64,000 nt of DNA from CAZSXU01 sp964610505 (GCA_964610505.1 CAZSXU010000002.1:62001-126000), one strand, 5' to 3'; counted from the first letter of the stretch, positions 34,905 through 43,471 are shown. Made by a program: numbers and translations. Notes: generated from the sequence alone by a model not told the origin.

Positions 34905-35744
34905 CTACCTGTACAGGCTCTTGATCTCGGACCAGCTCGAGCTTTCCGTAGCCGTCGGGCCGAGGCAAGTGATGTAGGCGTCGATCAGCCACTCACACGG
35001 TCCGCCAGTGCTGTAGAAGTAGTTGTGGCATCCCGGGGGAATGGTCGGGTAGTTGGTGCAGCCATAACCCGGACCGCTGACCCAGAACGGGCACGGCATA
35101 CCGTAATTGAGAACGTAGTCGTAGCCGTTGACGAAGACGAACGAATGGTGGTCGAAGCAGTCCCACACCATGCAACCGGCCGCCATGTCTTGGGCGAAGT
35201 TCTCGGAGAGCGGAACATTGGCGCCACTCAGCGGATCCATGTCGGTGACCACCACGACAAACTTGCCGAAGAGCTCATCGCACGGGCAGAGTGCGAGCTC
35301 GCCGAAGTTGAAATAGTGCCAGTACGTGAGCGGATTCGTGGGAGTGCCGTAGACACCGCCCAGCGGCTCGCCGACCGGCGCGCAGCACTCATTGGCGCAG
35401 TAGATCTCGACGTCGTTGACGCCGTACGAATTGGCGAAGAAACAGCCAAAACACACATCCGTCAGGTGACGGCAGTCATTCGGGCAATCGGCCAGGTCGA
35501 AGCAGGTGCCGTACGCGGGGTTCATGCCATTGACGGTGTAGGCATCCACCCAACCGAAGTAGCAGTACCCGCCCCAGCCCCACATCCAGCTGGTGCACCG
35601 GTTGTAGTAGTACAGCCAGCAGTCTTCCTCGGCAGCCCGCATTTCCTTCTGGGGAGCCTGGAAGTCCTGGGTTCTTACTGGAATGGCAAAGCTGGTGGCA
35701 GCAAATGCCAGGACCAGAAAGGCACAAAGCAGAATCTTCTTCAT
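34905..35744 (-). CDS. Secreted cysteine- and aromatic-rich protein of unknown function
   Basis: A 279-residue protein with a clear signal peptide (MKKILLCAFLVLAFAATSFA, cleavage after SFA) and a mature part with 20 Cys, many Tyr, Phe and Trp, and many Gly and Pro. The Cys occur in short clusters such as CFDLADCPNDC, CANECC and CPCDE, suggesting a disulfide-bonded extracellular fold or heme/metal binding; CxxC pairs are few and no CxxCH is seen. I do not recognise a family. It is monocistronic: AGGAGGGA lies just upstream of the ATG, an 18-base palindrome is in its leader (35769-35786) and a strong terminator follows. Such a self-contained unit suggests an abundant, independently regulated secreted protein. 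Confidence 0.75.
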   Translation of the reverse strand: MKKILLCAFLVLAFAATSFAIPVRTQDFQAPQKEMRAAEEDCWLYYYNRCTSWMWGWGGYCYFGWVDAYTVNGMNPAYGTCFDLADCPNDCRHLTDVCFGCFFANSYGVNDVEIYCANECCAPVGEPLGGVYGTPTNPLTYWHYFNFGELALCPCDELFGKFVVVVTDMDPLSGANVPLSENFAQDMAAGCMVWDCFDHHSFVFVNGYDYVLNYGMPCPFWVSGPGYGCTNYPTIPPGCHNYFYSTGGPCEWLIDAYITCLGPTATESSSWSEIKSLYR

Positions 35745-35768
35745 CTTGGTCTTCCCTCCTCATGCGTG

Positions 35769-35786
35769 TGGCTTCCGCGGAAGCCA
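35769..35786 (-). promoter_or_regulatory. 18-bp perfect palindrome in the leader of the cysteine-rich protein gene
   Basis: TGGCTTCCGCGGAAGCCA is a perfect 18-base inverted repeat located 25 bases upstream of the ATG and just upstream of the Shine-Dalgarno sequence. It could be a repressor operator or an mRNA-stabilising 5' stem-loop. Confidence 0.5.
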
Positions 35787-36540
35787 ACAGTCAAAGGATT
35801 ACCCTACAGTGAAGGGAGCGTTTGGAGAAGTCTCCCCGAGCGGCCTGCTCCCTCGATCCCCTCACGCGTCCTTGCGGGCGGTGAGAGACCGCACGAGACG
35901 GGACCCGCACAGGCACATCGAAGTCGGCGGTTCCCGCAACACGCATCCACCAACCTGCGGTTCATCCCCCCTTTCGCTCTTGAAGCATTCTCAGGACGAT
36001 ATCACATCTACTCACGGATCACCTGCGCTGTCAACTTTGGCCCACAGGGACGGCGTCTCCACATCTATAGACAGACCCGCCCTGTGCACCGGTCCCTTTC
36101 ACAGGCGTGTAACCATGGTAGCATATTGTTAGAACGATTGTCAATAGAGAAACAAGCTCCCTATGTCGCTATTTGCGTGTTGCATAGCAAAACCGCGACA
36201 ATTGATTATCGGGCAAGCAGTTACGCTCTGCATGGGCATTCCGCTCGTGCCTGGGAATTCGTGATTTTTTACCCCAGAAGCTCGGGCCCTTTTCTGATTC
36301 CATGCAATCCGGCCTTCGCCCCTGCCGGCGGAGCGCCCGGTCAGGCGATTTCTCTTCTATACCTTCGGTCGGTGGAGCGGCGAGCTGAACCCCAATTGAC
36401 AAATCATCCGCCGGATATTGGCCGATCCGGTCGGCCTGGGATGTGCCGGGGACGTGGAGACGCTCGACGGCACACGGTCCTCGAGAAGTGCAAATGTACG
36501 TAACTCATTCAGGGTTCAAAGGCTGAGGTCCGGCCGGCAG
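35787..36540. other. Non-coding interval, partly less GC-rich
   Basis: About 750 bases without a credible gene, between divergent transcription units. The part around 36100-36260 is visibly richer in A and T than anything else nearby (runs such as AGAACGATTGTCAATAGAG). No tRNA, transposase remnant or recognisable promoter pair could be supported. Confidence 0.6.
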
Positions 36541-36650
36541 GGGAGGGCGTTCGGTTTTCCGCAATTGGGTTGCAGCGGGGGCGGTACTCGGTTTTCTGCA
36601 ATTGGGTTGTAGGAGGGGCGGCACTCGGTTTTCTGCAATTGGGTTGTACT
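36541..36650 (+). repeat. Three tandem copies of a 37-bp repeat upstream of the beta-helix gene
   Basis: A core TCGGTTTTCTGCAATTGGGT recurs at 36551 (one mismatch), 36588 and 36625, a constant 37-base period, with a GGGGCGGNAC-like lead-in to each. There are no unique spacers, so it is a simple direct repeat rather than a CRISPR. It ends about 17 bases before the possible -10 of the downstream gene. Confidence 0.92.
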
Positions 36651-36672
36651 TCGACAGTACCTTTGCTAAAGT
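36644..36672 (+). promoter_or_regulatory. Weak candidate promoter for the beta-helix gene
   Basis: TTGTAC, a 17-base spacer, then TAAAGT. The -35 shares bases with the last 37-bp repeat copy. Matches to consensus are only partial (3/6 and 4/6). Confidence 0.25.
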
Positions 36673-36742
36673 CGAGCGGTACGGGGCTCGTTCATCTCCA
36701 TGGATCCGGTGTGCTCTTGGGCTACAAGACAGGGGGAGATCT

Positions 36743-37636
36743 TTGATTCGGGCAAGCGTGATGTGCGCGACGGTCATTCTCGCGATTGGCGGACAGGCGG
36801 TGTGGGCGGGGAGCGTGAGGGTCCCAGTGGACTATGCCACCATTTCCGAGGCGCTCGCCTCTGCCGGAGCGGGAGATACGGTCTTCGTCGACCCGGGGCA
36901 ATATCCGGAAAACCTGTCGATCTCGCGGTCCGTTCACCTGATTGCGGAAGGCGACTCGACGGCGGAAATCGTCGCTCAAGAGCGTGCGACCCCCGCAGTG
37001 CACGTTGAATCCGTTCGCGAGCCGTGCACCGTTCGAGGATTCAAGATCAACGGAATGTACTTCGCTTCGGCGGGCATCCAGGCGGAGGAGTCGTTCGTCG
37101 ACATCCTGTCGAACGAAATCAAGGCCACGACGGTCGGCGTCTTCTTCCGCCGCTCTCAGGGTCGAATCGAGGACAATCTCTTCCGGGTGAACCCCGGCGG
37201 TGCGCTCCGCCTGCACGGAAGCTCGCCCCTCGTTGTTCGAAACCGATTCGAGGACGTGGCTCCCATGGCCATTCAGATCGTCGGGAAGGACAGCGCCCCG
37301 GTGATCGGGGGGCGCGACGGATCGGGAAACGTATTCGGGGCGGGATACAGCACCTTGGTGTCCAACGAAACCAAGAACGACATCGACGCCCGTTATAACG
37401 AGTGGAACTGGTCCGCCACGGTCGAGATGAAATCGCAAGGATACCCGAGCAACATCACGGCGATCTACGATCAACTCGATGACGCCGGTCTCGGAACGGT
37501 GGATTTCCGCAACTGGGTCGAGGGAGAGTCGGCAGGCGGCCCGGGTGGAAGGATGATGTGGCTGATCCCCGTGGCGGTGGTTGTGGTGTTGGTATGGGTT
37601 CTTGCTTCTCGTCGAGCGCGCGGCGCCCGCGCCTAG
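36743..37636 (+). CDS. Exported right-handed beta-helix (NosD/PbH1-like) protein with C-terminal membrane anchor
   Basis: A 297-residue protein from TTG 36743 (AGGGGGAGA just upstream; ATG 36761 is an alternative). Signal peptide core VMCATVILAIGGQAVWAG. The mature part begins VPVDYATISEALASAGAGDT, the classic start of DUF1565/NosD-type pectate-lyase-like beta helices, then repeated short beta turns (HLIAEGDSTAEIVAQ, CTVRGFKINGM, DILSNEIKATTVGVFF, GRIEDNLFRVNPGGALRL). Near the end a TM helix (MMWLIPVAVVVVLVWVLA) and a basic tail RRARGARA form a C-terminal anchor without a visible PEP or LPxTG motif. The stop codon lies in a 20-bp tandem duplication. Confidence 0.75.
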   Translation: MIRASVMCATVILAIGGQAVWAGSVRVPVDYATISEALASAGAGDTVFVDPGQYPENLSISRSVHLIAEGDSTAEIVAQERATPAVHVESVREPCTVRGFKINGMYFASAGIQAEESFVDILSNEIKATTVGVFFRRSQGRIEDNLFRVNPGGALRLHGSSPLVVRNRFEDVAPMAIQIVGKDSAPVIGGRDGSGNVFGAGYSTLVSNETKNDIDARYNEWNWSATVEMKSQGYPSNITAIYDQLDDAGLGTVDFRNWVEGESAGGPGGRMMWLIPVAVVVVLVWVLASRRARGARA

Positions 37637-37654
37637 CGCGCGGCGCCCGCGCCT
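37615..37654 (+). repeat. 20-bp perfect tandem duplication spanning the stop codon of the beta-helix gene
   Basis: AGCGCGCGGCGCCCGCGCCT is present twice, 37615-37634 and 37635-37654; the TAG stop (37634-37636) sits exactly at the junction. Each copy can fold as GCGCGG-CGC-CCGCGC. It could contribute to termination between this gene and the GGDEF gene, but no T-run follows. Confidence 0.93.
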
Positions 37655-37719
37655 CCTCGAGGGCCCCGGATCCGGGGCTCGAGCGGGACCCTGAGGGACT
37701 TGACCAAACGGAGTCTACG

Positions 37720-39063
37720 TTGACACGGACGGGTTCTCGTTCCGCCGACCCGCAAAGGGTGAATTTCATCGCATACCTCGGCGACCTGATGGGCAGCGGC
37801 CGGGCGCTGGACGAGGATACCCGGTCTCAGCTGCGGGCCCTGGTCGAGGAGAGGGACCGGTTTCGTCAGTGGGAAGGCCTGCTGAACCTCTTCTTTCGGC
37901 TGGACCGGGAGGGGACGTTCCGGTTTCTCGGAAAGGAAAACGGGGAGCGCGGCTTCTCCTACCGGTTCCAGGATACGGCCTCGAGGTCGACCGTCGTCAT
38001 CCCCGCCCCACCGGTATCGTTTCGAAATGCAGATCCGCATCGTGCGAGGATGCCGTTTCTGTACCCGTGTCCCATGCCGATCTCGGCTGCGGCTCTCACC
38101 GAGTCCCTGCGCCGATCCTGCCGGCGGGAACTGATCGAGCGGCATCTTGGCGACATGGTTGTCCTGCGGGTGGAGGGGGCCGAGGCGAGTGTCATTGGCG
38201 GCCCGGAAGGACGCACCTATGACGGAACACCAAGGTTTCTGCCCCACTACGTCGATGAACACGTTCTCGGCGAGGGACGGTGTCTCCTGATTGCCGATCT
38301 GCGCTGCGATTCCGTGCTGCGGACGGACCCGGTGGGGAGATACTTCAGAAGCATGGGAGCGTTTCCCCTGAAACCCGACGCGGGGCGGTCGCCGATCGGG
38401 GTGCTCGAGGTCTGGCGCCGCGCGCCCGGAGCGTTCGCGGACGAAACCGCCGATTTCCTCGCTGCGTTCGCGTCCTTCGCCGCGAACCTGGCCGCCAACG
38501 TGAACCACCTCGAAGGCCTGATCTTCATGGATGCGGTGGCGGGCATATTCAACCGGCGCTCCTTCGACGAGATTCTCCTGGACCGGGAGATCGCTCGGGC
38601 GGACCGGAGCGAACAGAAAATAGCGTTGCTTCTGGTCGATATCGATGATTTCAAGGCGATCAACGACACCTGCGGTCATCCGGTCGGTGACCGGGTGCTG
38701 CGCGAGGTTGCCCGCCTGATGAGGGACCGACTCCGGCCGCTGGTCGATTCGGTGGCTCGTTTGGGTGGGGATGAGTTCGCCGTTCTCCTGCCCGGGATGA
38801 GCGAGGTGGATGCGGCTCGCCGCGTGGCCGAGAGATTGCTCGAGAGCGTGGCGGAGTTTGATTTTACGCACCTCGGCCGCGCCATGCCCGGGCGCGTGAG
38901 CCTGAGCATCGGAGGTGCGGTCTACGACGGCCGTGGAAACGCGGGCGGGCGGAGTCGCAAAGATCCGAAATCGCAGTTGATCGAGAGCGCGGACCAGGCC
39001 CTCTATGAGGCGAAAGAAGCCGGGAAGAACCGCGTCGTGGTGTGGGAGGAGGAGATCTCCTGA
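37720..39063 (+). CDS. GAF-like / GGDEF diguanylate cyclase
   Basis: A 447-residue cytoplasmic protein. After an N-terminal region without a clear family, residues about 150-275 resemble a GAF domain (DEHVLGEGRCLLIADLRC, PLKPDAGRSPIGVLEVW), then a helical linker and a full GGDEF domain: DAVAGIFNRRSFDEIL, LLVDIDDFKAINDTCGHPVGD, and the intact signature RLGGDEF near residue 350. The RxxD inhibitory site five residues before it reads PLVD, so the Arg is missing and product feedback is probably absent. The start is TTG 37720 (GGAG 6 bases upstream) rather than the longer open frame, which would run through the preceding gene; GTG 37759 is also possible. It makes cyclic di-GMP. Confidence 0.85.
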   Translation: MTRTGSRSADPQRVNFIAYLGDLMGSGRALDEDTRSQLRALVEERDRFRQWEGLLNLFFRLDREGTFRFLGKENGERGFSYRFQDTASRSTVVIPAPPVSFRNADPHRARMPFLYPCPMPISAAALTESLRRSCRRELIERHLGDMVVLRVEGAEASVIGGPEGRTYDGTPRFLPHYVDEHVLGEGRCLLIADLRCDSVLRTDPVGRYFRSMGAFPLKPDAGRSPIGVLEVWRRAPGAFADETADFLAAFASFAANLAANVNHLEGLIFMDAVAGIFNRRSFDEILLDREIARADRSEQKIALLLVDIDDFKAINDTCGHPVGDRVLREVARLMRDRLRPLVDSVARLGGDEFAVLLPGMSEVDAARRVAERLLESVAEFDFTHLGRAMPGRVSLSIGGAVYDGRGNAGGRSRKDPKSQLIESADQALYEAKEAGKNRVVVWEEEIS

Positions 39064-39145
39064 AGCCGGAAGCCCGCGTGATCCGGCAGGGGGTGGTGGG
39101 AGGCGAGGAGCCTCCGGGGTCTCTAGGCTTGGGTGGCTCGAGCAG

Positions 39146-40726
39146 ATGAACAACGGGCAAGCGCGCTCACGGCGACTTCTGTGGATCGGTCTGGTTCCTC
39201 TGTTGCTCGGACTCGTCGGGCATGCCTTCCTCTATGACTACGTGGTCGACGACGCTTTCATCTCCTTCCGATACGCTCAGAACCTGGTCGGGGGAGAGGG
39301 GTTGGTGTATAACCCGGGCGAGAGGGTCGAGGGCTACACGAACTTCCTCTGGGTGATGCTGACGGCGCTCGGCATGGCGCTGGGCGCGGATCCGGTTCCG
39401 TTTTCCAAAGTTCTCGGTCTGCTGTCGGCGGCGGGAGTGCTGGCCCTCACTTTCGGTTGGCCGGGAAACGGCATCGGTCGCGGCGGAGTGCTTCGTCTTC
39501 TGGCGCCGGCGCTCCTGTGCCTCTCGCCGCCCTTTGCCCTGTGGTCGGTCGGAGGTCTTGAGACCTGTGGGTTTACACTCCTGGTCTTCACGGCTCTCAC
39601 CGCGAGCATCCGCATGGATCGAGCGGGTGAGCATCGGGCAAAGTGGGAAGGATGTTGTGGGTTTTGTCTCGCGCTCGCGATCCTGACCCGGCCCGAGGGA
39701 TGGATCGCCGCTCTTCTGGTGGTGCTGGACCGCGTGTTCGGGGCCGCCCGTGAAGGCAAGACCGTTGGGCGGTTTCCGGTCGTTCTGGTCGCCGTCTGTC
39801 TGGCCGCGGTTCTCCCCCACCAGATCTGGAAGTGGTCTTACTACGGCCATCCGTTTCCAAACAGTTACTATGCGAAAGTCGGGTGGACCGGAGCTCAAGG
39901 TCTAAGGGGACTGACGTACCTGGGCGGTTTTACACGGGGTTTCGGATGGCCGGTGATAAGCCTGGCGCTGGTGGGGTTGGCGGGCGGGTTCAAGGAGCGA
40001 GCCGTCCGGCTCCTGTACCTCTGGACCGTTCTCTATGTCGCATACGTCGTGATCGTTGGCGGAGACGGGCTCTGCATGTACCGTTTCTTCGTGCCGATTC
40101 TGCCGGCCCTTTGCCTGCTCGCCGAGCGGGGAGTGCGCGTTCTGTCGAGAATGGCCGCCGGCTCTTTCCCGGGCGCCCGGCGGTGGGCACGGGTGAGCCT
40201 CTGCGCGCTCCTCTGCGCGGCGCTCGGGCTTCTCACGGTGAAACCCAGCATCGCCTCAAAGGAAAAGGAATTCGTCCGGCAGGACAAGCAGTTCGTGATG
40301 CACTGGATCACCATCGGGAAATGGCTTCGGCACTATGCTCGACCGGACGACAGGATCGCCGTGACGACGGCGGGGGCGGTACCCTACTACTCGGGTCTGT
40401 ACGCCATCGACATGCTGGGGATCAACGAGCCGGTGATTGCTCACCGGAAGATGCCGGGAATGGGCGAGGGAATCGCCGGGCACGAGAAGTACGACATGGC
40501 GTATGTCGTCGATCGGCGCCCCACGTATCTCTTCCACCACCTCTTCCTGCTGACGAAGGCGAAATTCACCCGGGAGCAGTTCGAGACCCCTTGGAATCCC
40601 GGCGAGGAAGACCTTCTCAGGAGCGAGGAATTCAAGCGCGTCTACGAGCCGGTGAGTGAGCAGGTCAACGGCTTCTACATCAATTTCTTCCGCCTGAGGG
40701 AGACCGGTCAGGGGGAGGCGGAGTGA
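39146..40726 (+). CDS. Polytopic GT-C membrane glycosyltransferase (AftB/ArnT-like first loop)
   Basis: A 526-residue membrane protein with about 10 hydrophobic segments. The first outer loop, VVDDAFISFRYAQNLVGGEG followed by LVYNPGERVEGYTNF, is a conserved signature of GT-C polyprenyl-phosphate-sugar transferases related to mycobacterial AftB and to uncharacterised bacterial homologues. The C-terminal soluble part (from about residue 360) contains a YYSGLYAIDMLGINEPVIAH segment. ATG 39146 is preferred since upstream sequence overlaps a non-coding stretch of unlike composition. It is followed by another GT-C protein with GTGA overlap, so the two are a coupled pair. Confidence 0.72.
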   Translation: MNNGQARSRRLLWIGLVPLLLGLVGHAFLYDYVVDDAFISFRYAQNLVGGEGLVYNPGERVEGYTNFLWVMLTALGMALGADPVPFSKVLGLLSAAGVLALTFGWPGNGIGRGGVLRLLAPALLCLSPPFALWSVGGLETCGFTLLVFTALTASIRMDRAGEHRAKWEGCCGFCLALAILTRPEGWIAALLVVLDRVFGAAREGKTVGRFPVVLVAVCLAAVLPHQIWKWSYYGHPFPNSYYAKVGWTGAQGLRGLTYLGGFTRGFGWPVISLALVGLAGGFKERAVRLLYLWTVLYVAYVVIVGGDGLCMYRFFVPILPALCLLAERGVRVLSRMAAGSFPGARRWARVSLCALLCAALGLLTVKPSIASKEKEFVRQDKQFVMHWITIGKWLRHYARPDDRIAVTTAGAVPYYSGLYAIDMLGINEPVIAHRKMPGMGEGIAGHEKYDMAYVVDRRPTYLFHHLFLLTKAKFTREQFETPWNPGEEDLLRSEEFKRVYEPVSEQVNGFYINFFRLRETGQGEAE

Positions 40727-43275
40727 CGGCGGCGGACGTCCATACGAACGGCCGGCGTTGGGCGGGCGAAACGATCCTCGTCCTGACCCTGGCGGCCGTG
40801 TGTTTCGGGCTGGCCCTGCACCAGGAGGCCGACGTCGATCTCGGTTTCCATCTTAAGACCGGGGAGCATGTCCTGAGAACCGGGACGGTGCCTCAGAAGG
40901 ACATCTTCTCCTACACCAACTCCCACAAGGACTGGCCGCTCCACTACTGGATCCCCGACGTGCTGATGTACGGGGTCTATGCACGGTGGGGGATCTCGGG
41001 TCTCATCTTGGCCAAGTGCGTCGTGGTGGCGCTGATCTTCCTGGTTCTCTACGGCGGGATTCGCCGCCTGGGTGTCGTCTGGCCCCTGGCCCTCATTCTG
41101 GTCGTGTGGGCGCTGGTCATGGCCAGGCCGCGGTTCTCGATCCGGCCTCTCCTGGGGTCCCAGCTGCTCCTGGCGATTCTGGCGGTCTGGTGGATGCAGG
41201 CCCGGTCGGGCCGGGCGCCGGCCTTCCGGTTTCTGCCCGTTCTGTTCATGGTGTGGGCCAACGTCCACGCGGGCATGGTCTACGGCGTTATCCTGCTTGG
41301 GACGGTGTGCGGGGTGGAAGTCCTGAAGTCTCTGGTGACGCGAGTGACCGGTGCGAAACTCGTGGGTTTCGCACCCGGTCGATTGCGATCCCTGATGGTA
41401 TGGTCGGGGATCGGGCTTGCGGTCTCGGTGTTCATCGTCTGGGTCATGAATCCGTTGAGCGTCAAGGGATTGCTCCTCCCGTTCCAGTTCTACCGCAGCG
41501 AGTTCTTCATGTCCGTGATCGAGGAGTACGGGCACGTCTCATTCCCGCGGGATTCCCTCTTCGGATTGATGTTGCTGGGCGCCGCGGGTGCGCTGGTGCT
41601 CAACCGGCGCAACCTGGATTGGAGCGAGCTGGCCCTGGTGGGCGTCTTCGGTTTCCTGGCCGCGACCTCGGTCCGAATCATCATCGTCTTCGGCATCGTG
41701 GTCGTCCCGATTCTGGCGCGCAATGTTCAGGAGGGATTCGGCGAACGTCTGACGGGGACTCGCCGCAGGATGGGGCCCGGCGTCGCCCTGGCCTCGACCC
41801 TGGCGGCGTGCGCGGCGCTCCTCGTCGGAGCCTATGCGTACGGGACCGGGAATCGGGCGCTCCGGCCCGGCTTCGGATTCGATGCCCGCACGTTTCCCGA
41901 GAAGGCATTTCGGTTCATCGACGACATGCGGCCCGATGGGGAGATCTTCAATTCAGACATGTGGGGCGGCCCGATGATTCTCCACCTGTACCCCAGGTAC
42001 AAGGTCTTCGTGGACGGGAGGCAGGAGGTCTACGAAGAGGACTTCTGGCGGCGGGTGTACTTCCCGATTCTGGCGGGTGCGCCCGGGTGGGATGAGATCC
42101 TGGAGCGTTACGGCGTCAACCTTGCTCTTCTTCGCAATACGGGGCAGCGGTACGGGCACCGGATCAGTGAGGTGATGTGGGAGAGTCCCGATTGGGTGCT
42201 GGTCTACTGGGACGATCTGGTCTCACTCTTCGCCCGAAACAGGGATCGGAACCGCAGGCTCCTCGAGACGGGCTACCGTGTCGTTTACCCGGATGGTTTC
42301 GACGTGGAGGCCATCCGGTCCGAGGGCCGGCTGGAGGAGGCCGCCGATGAGCTGGAGCGTAAGGTGAGGGAAGATCCCGGCAGCTGGCGGGCCAATCTGT
42401 ATCTTGCAGAGACGTACCTGGCCGCGGAGCGCCCGGAACGTGCGCGCGAGATCTTCAGGGGTATCCTGGACCGGGGACTGATGGAGAGTCCCGTGGCAGC
42501 GTCCTTCGGATTGGGAGACGCATTTCTCGAGGCGGGATTCCCGGATTCCGCTCTTGCCTGTTACCGCTCCGTCCGGCGAGATGCGAGGGACGACCTCCTG
42601 TGGCGGTTGAAGGAAATTCGGGCCTTGGGCATGTTGGGACAGGACAAGGACGCGCAAGACCTCGTCCGGGGAATCCCGGAGGGGCGGGGCCGGAGTGATG
42701 CACAGTCGGTCTTGGCCCGGGCGCTCCTTGACGGCGGGCGGGGGGGCGCGGCTGTCCGGGTGTTGGAGGAGGCGGTTCGGCGGGAGCCCCGGAATCCCGA
42801 ACTGTGCTATGGCCTGGGACTGGCGTACGAAGAGGCGGGCCGGCCATCGGACGCGGAAGCGGCCTACCGGGAGGCGCTCTCCTGGAAGCCGGATTTCTCC
42901 CAGGCCCTCAACAACCTCGCCTGGATCCTGGCCGCCGATGCTCGAAAGTTGGAGGAAGCCGGGAGCCTCGCTGAAAAAGCAGCGGCACTCGTGCCCGGCG
43001 ATCCGCAGGTGCTGGATACACTGGGGTGGATTCAGTATCTCAGGGGAGAGAACCGGGCGGCCGTAACCACGCTCGCCGCAGCCGTCGGCGAGTTGGGCGC
43101 CTCCCCGGGACCCGGTTCGGAAGACATCTTCTACCACCTGGGAGCGGCTCTCGAGAGAACGGGCGACCAGGCCGCGGCCGTCGAGGCGTACGGTAGAGCC
43201 CTTGCCATCGACCCGGAATACTCGCTTGGCATTTCCGCCCTGGAACGTCTGGGCGTGTCCCCCGGCAATCGGTGA
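40723..43275 (+). CDS. GT-C-like membrane protein with long C-terminal TPR domain
   Basis: An 850-residue protein. Residues 15-385 hold about 10 TM helices with an acidic first loop (ADVDLGFHLKTGEHVLRTG). A periplasmic linker (KVFVDGRQEVYEEDFWRRVY) is common in such proteins. From about residue 540 there are six or more TPR-like repeats (YLAETYLAAERPERAREIF, LCYGLGLAYEEAGRPSDAEA, YHLGAALERTGDQAAAVEAY). The start is GTG, overlapping the previous stop (GTGA). It is the second membrane glycosyltransferase in the window with a TPR tail. Sugar and acceptor are unknown. Confidence 0.72.
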   Translation: MTAADVHTNGRRWAGETILVLTLAAVCFGLALHQEADVDLGFHLKTGEHVLRTGTVPQKDIFSYTNSHKDWPLHYWIPDVLMYGVYARWGISGLILAKCVVVALIFLVLYGGIRRLGVVWPLALILVVWALVMARPRFSIRPLLGSQLLLAILAVWWMQARSGRAPAFRFLPVLFMVWANVHAGMVYGVILLGTVCGVEVLKSLVTRVTGAKLVGFAPGRLRSLMVWSGIGLAVSVFIVWVMNPLSVKGLLLPFQFYRSEFFMSVIEEYGHVSFPRDSLFGLMLLGAAGALVLNRRNLDWSELALVGVFGFLAATSVRIIIVFGIVVVPILARNVQEGFGERLTGTRRRMGPGVALASTLAACAALLVGAYAYGTGNRALRPGFGFDARTFPEKAFRFIDDMRPDGEIFNSDMWGGPMILHLYPRYKVFVDGRQEVYEEDFWRRVYFPILAGAPGWDEILERYGVNLALLRNTGQRYGHRISEVMWESPDWVLVYWDDLVSLFARNRDRNRRLLETGYRVVYPDGFDVEAIRSEGRLEEAADELERKVREDPGSWRANLYLAETYLAAERPERAREIFRGILDRGLMESPVAASFGLGDAFLEAGFPDSALACYRSVRRDARDDLLWRLKEIRALGMLGQDKDAQDLVRGIPEGRGRSDAQSVLARALLDGGRGGAAVRVLEEAVRREPRNPELCYGLGLAYEEAGRPSDAEAAYREALSWKPDFSQALNNLAWILAADARKLEEAGSLAEKAAALVPGDPQVLDTLGWIQYLRGENRAAVTTLAAAVGELGASPGPGSEDIFYHLGAALERTGDQAAAVEAYGRALAIDPEYSLGISALERLGVSPGNR

Positions 43276-43339
43276 TCTCTACGCAAGGGTCCTCGCCTTG
43301 ACAGGGGTTTCACGAAGGGAATCCCCGTACCGGCGGGCC

Positions 43340-43368
43340 TTGACGTGGGTTGGTCCTTCTGCTAGCTT
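43340..43368 (+). promoter_or_regulatory. Probable sigma70-type promoter of the queD operon
   Basis: TTGACG (43340-43345), a 17-base spacer, then TAGCTT (43363-43368). It lies about 100 bases before the queD GTG start. The 195-base leader holds no preQ1-riboswitch-like structure that I could recognise. Confidence 0.55.
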
Positions 43369-43471
43369 GTGGGATGGTATAGGCTTCGCGGGATTCACTC
43401 CGTCTTCCGGCGGGCCCGGAGCGCCGTCATCCGTTGTCGAAGCCCCGGCCCTGTTGCATGCGAGGAAAGCA

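Noticed and set aside
34725..36503. A 592-codon + strand open frame across the cysteine-rich protein gene
   Set aside because: It crosses the terminator, the palindromic leader and the gene-free interval; the - strand gene with signal peptide and Shine-Dalgarno explains the coding part.
36541..36650. CRISPR array (37-bp period)
   Set aside because: Copies are contiguous over the whole period with no distinct spacer sequences and no cas genes nearby.
43276..43471. preQ1 riboswitch upstream of queD
   Set aside because: I could not find a compact pseudoknot-type aptamer sequence near the start; the region instead shows an ordinary promoter.
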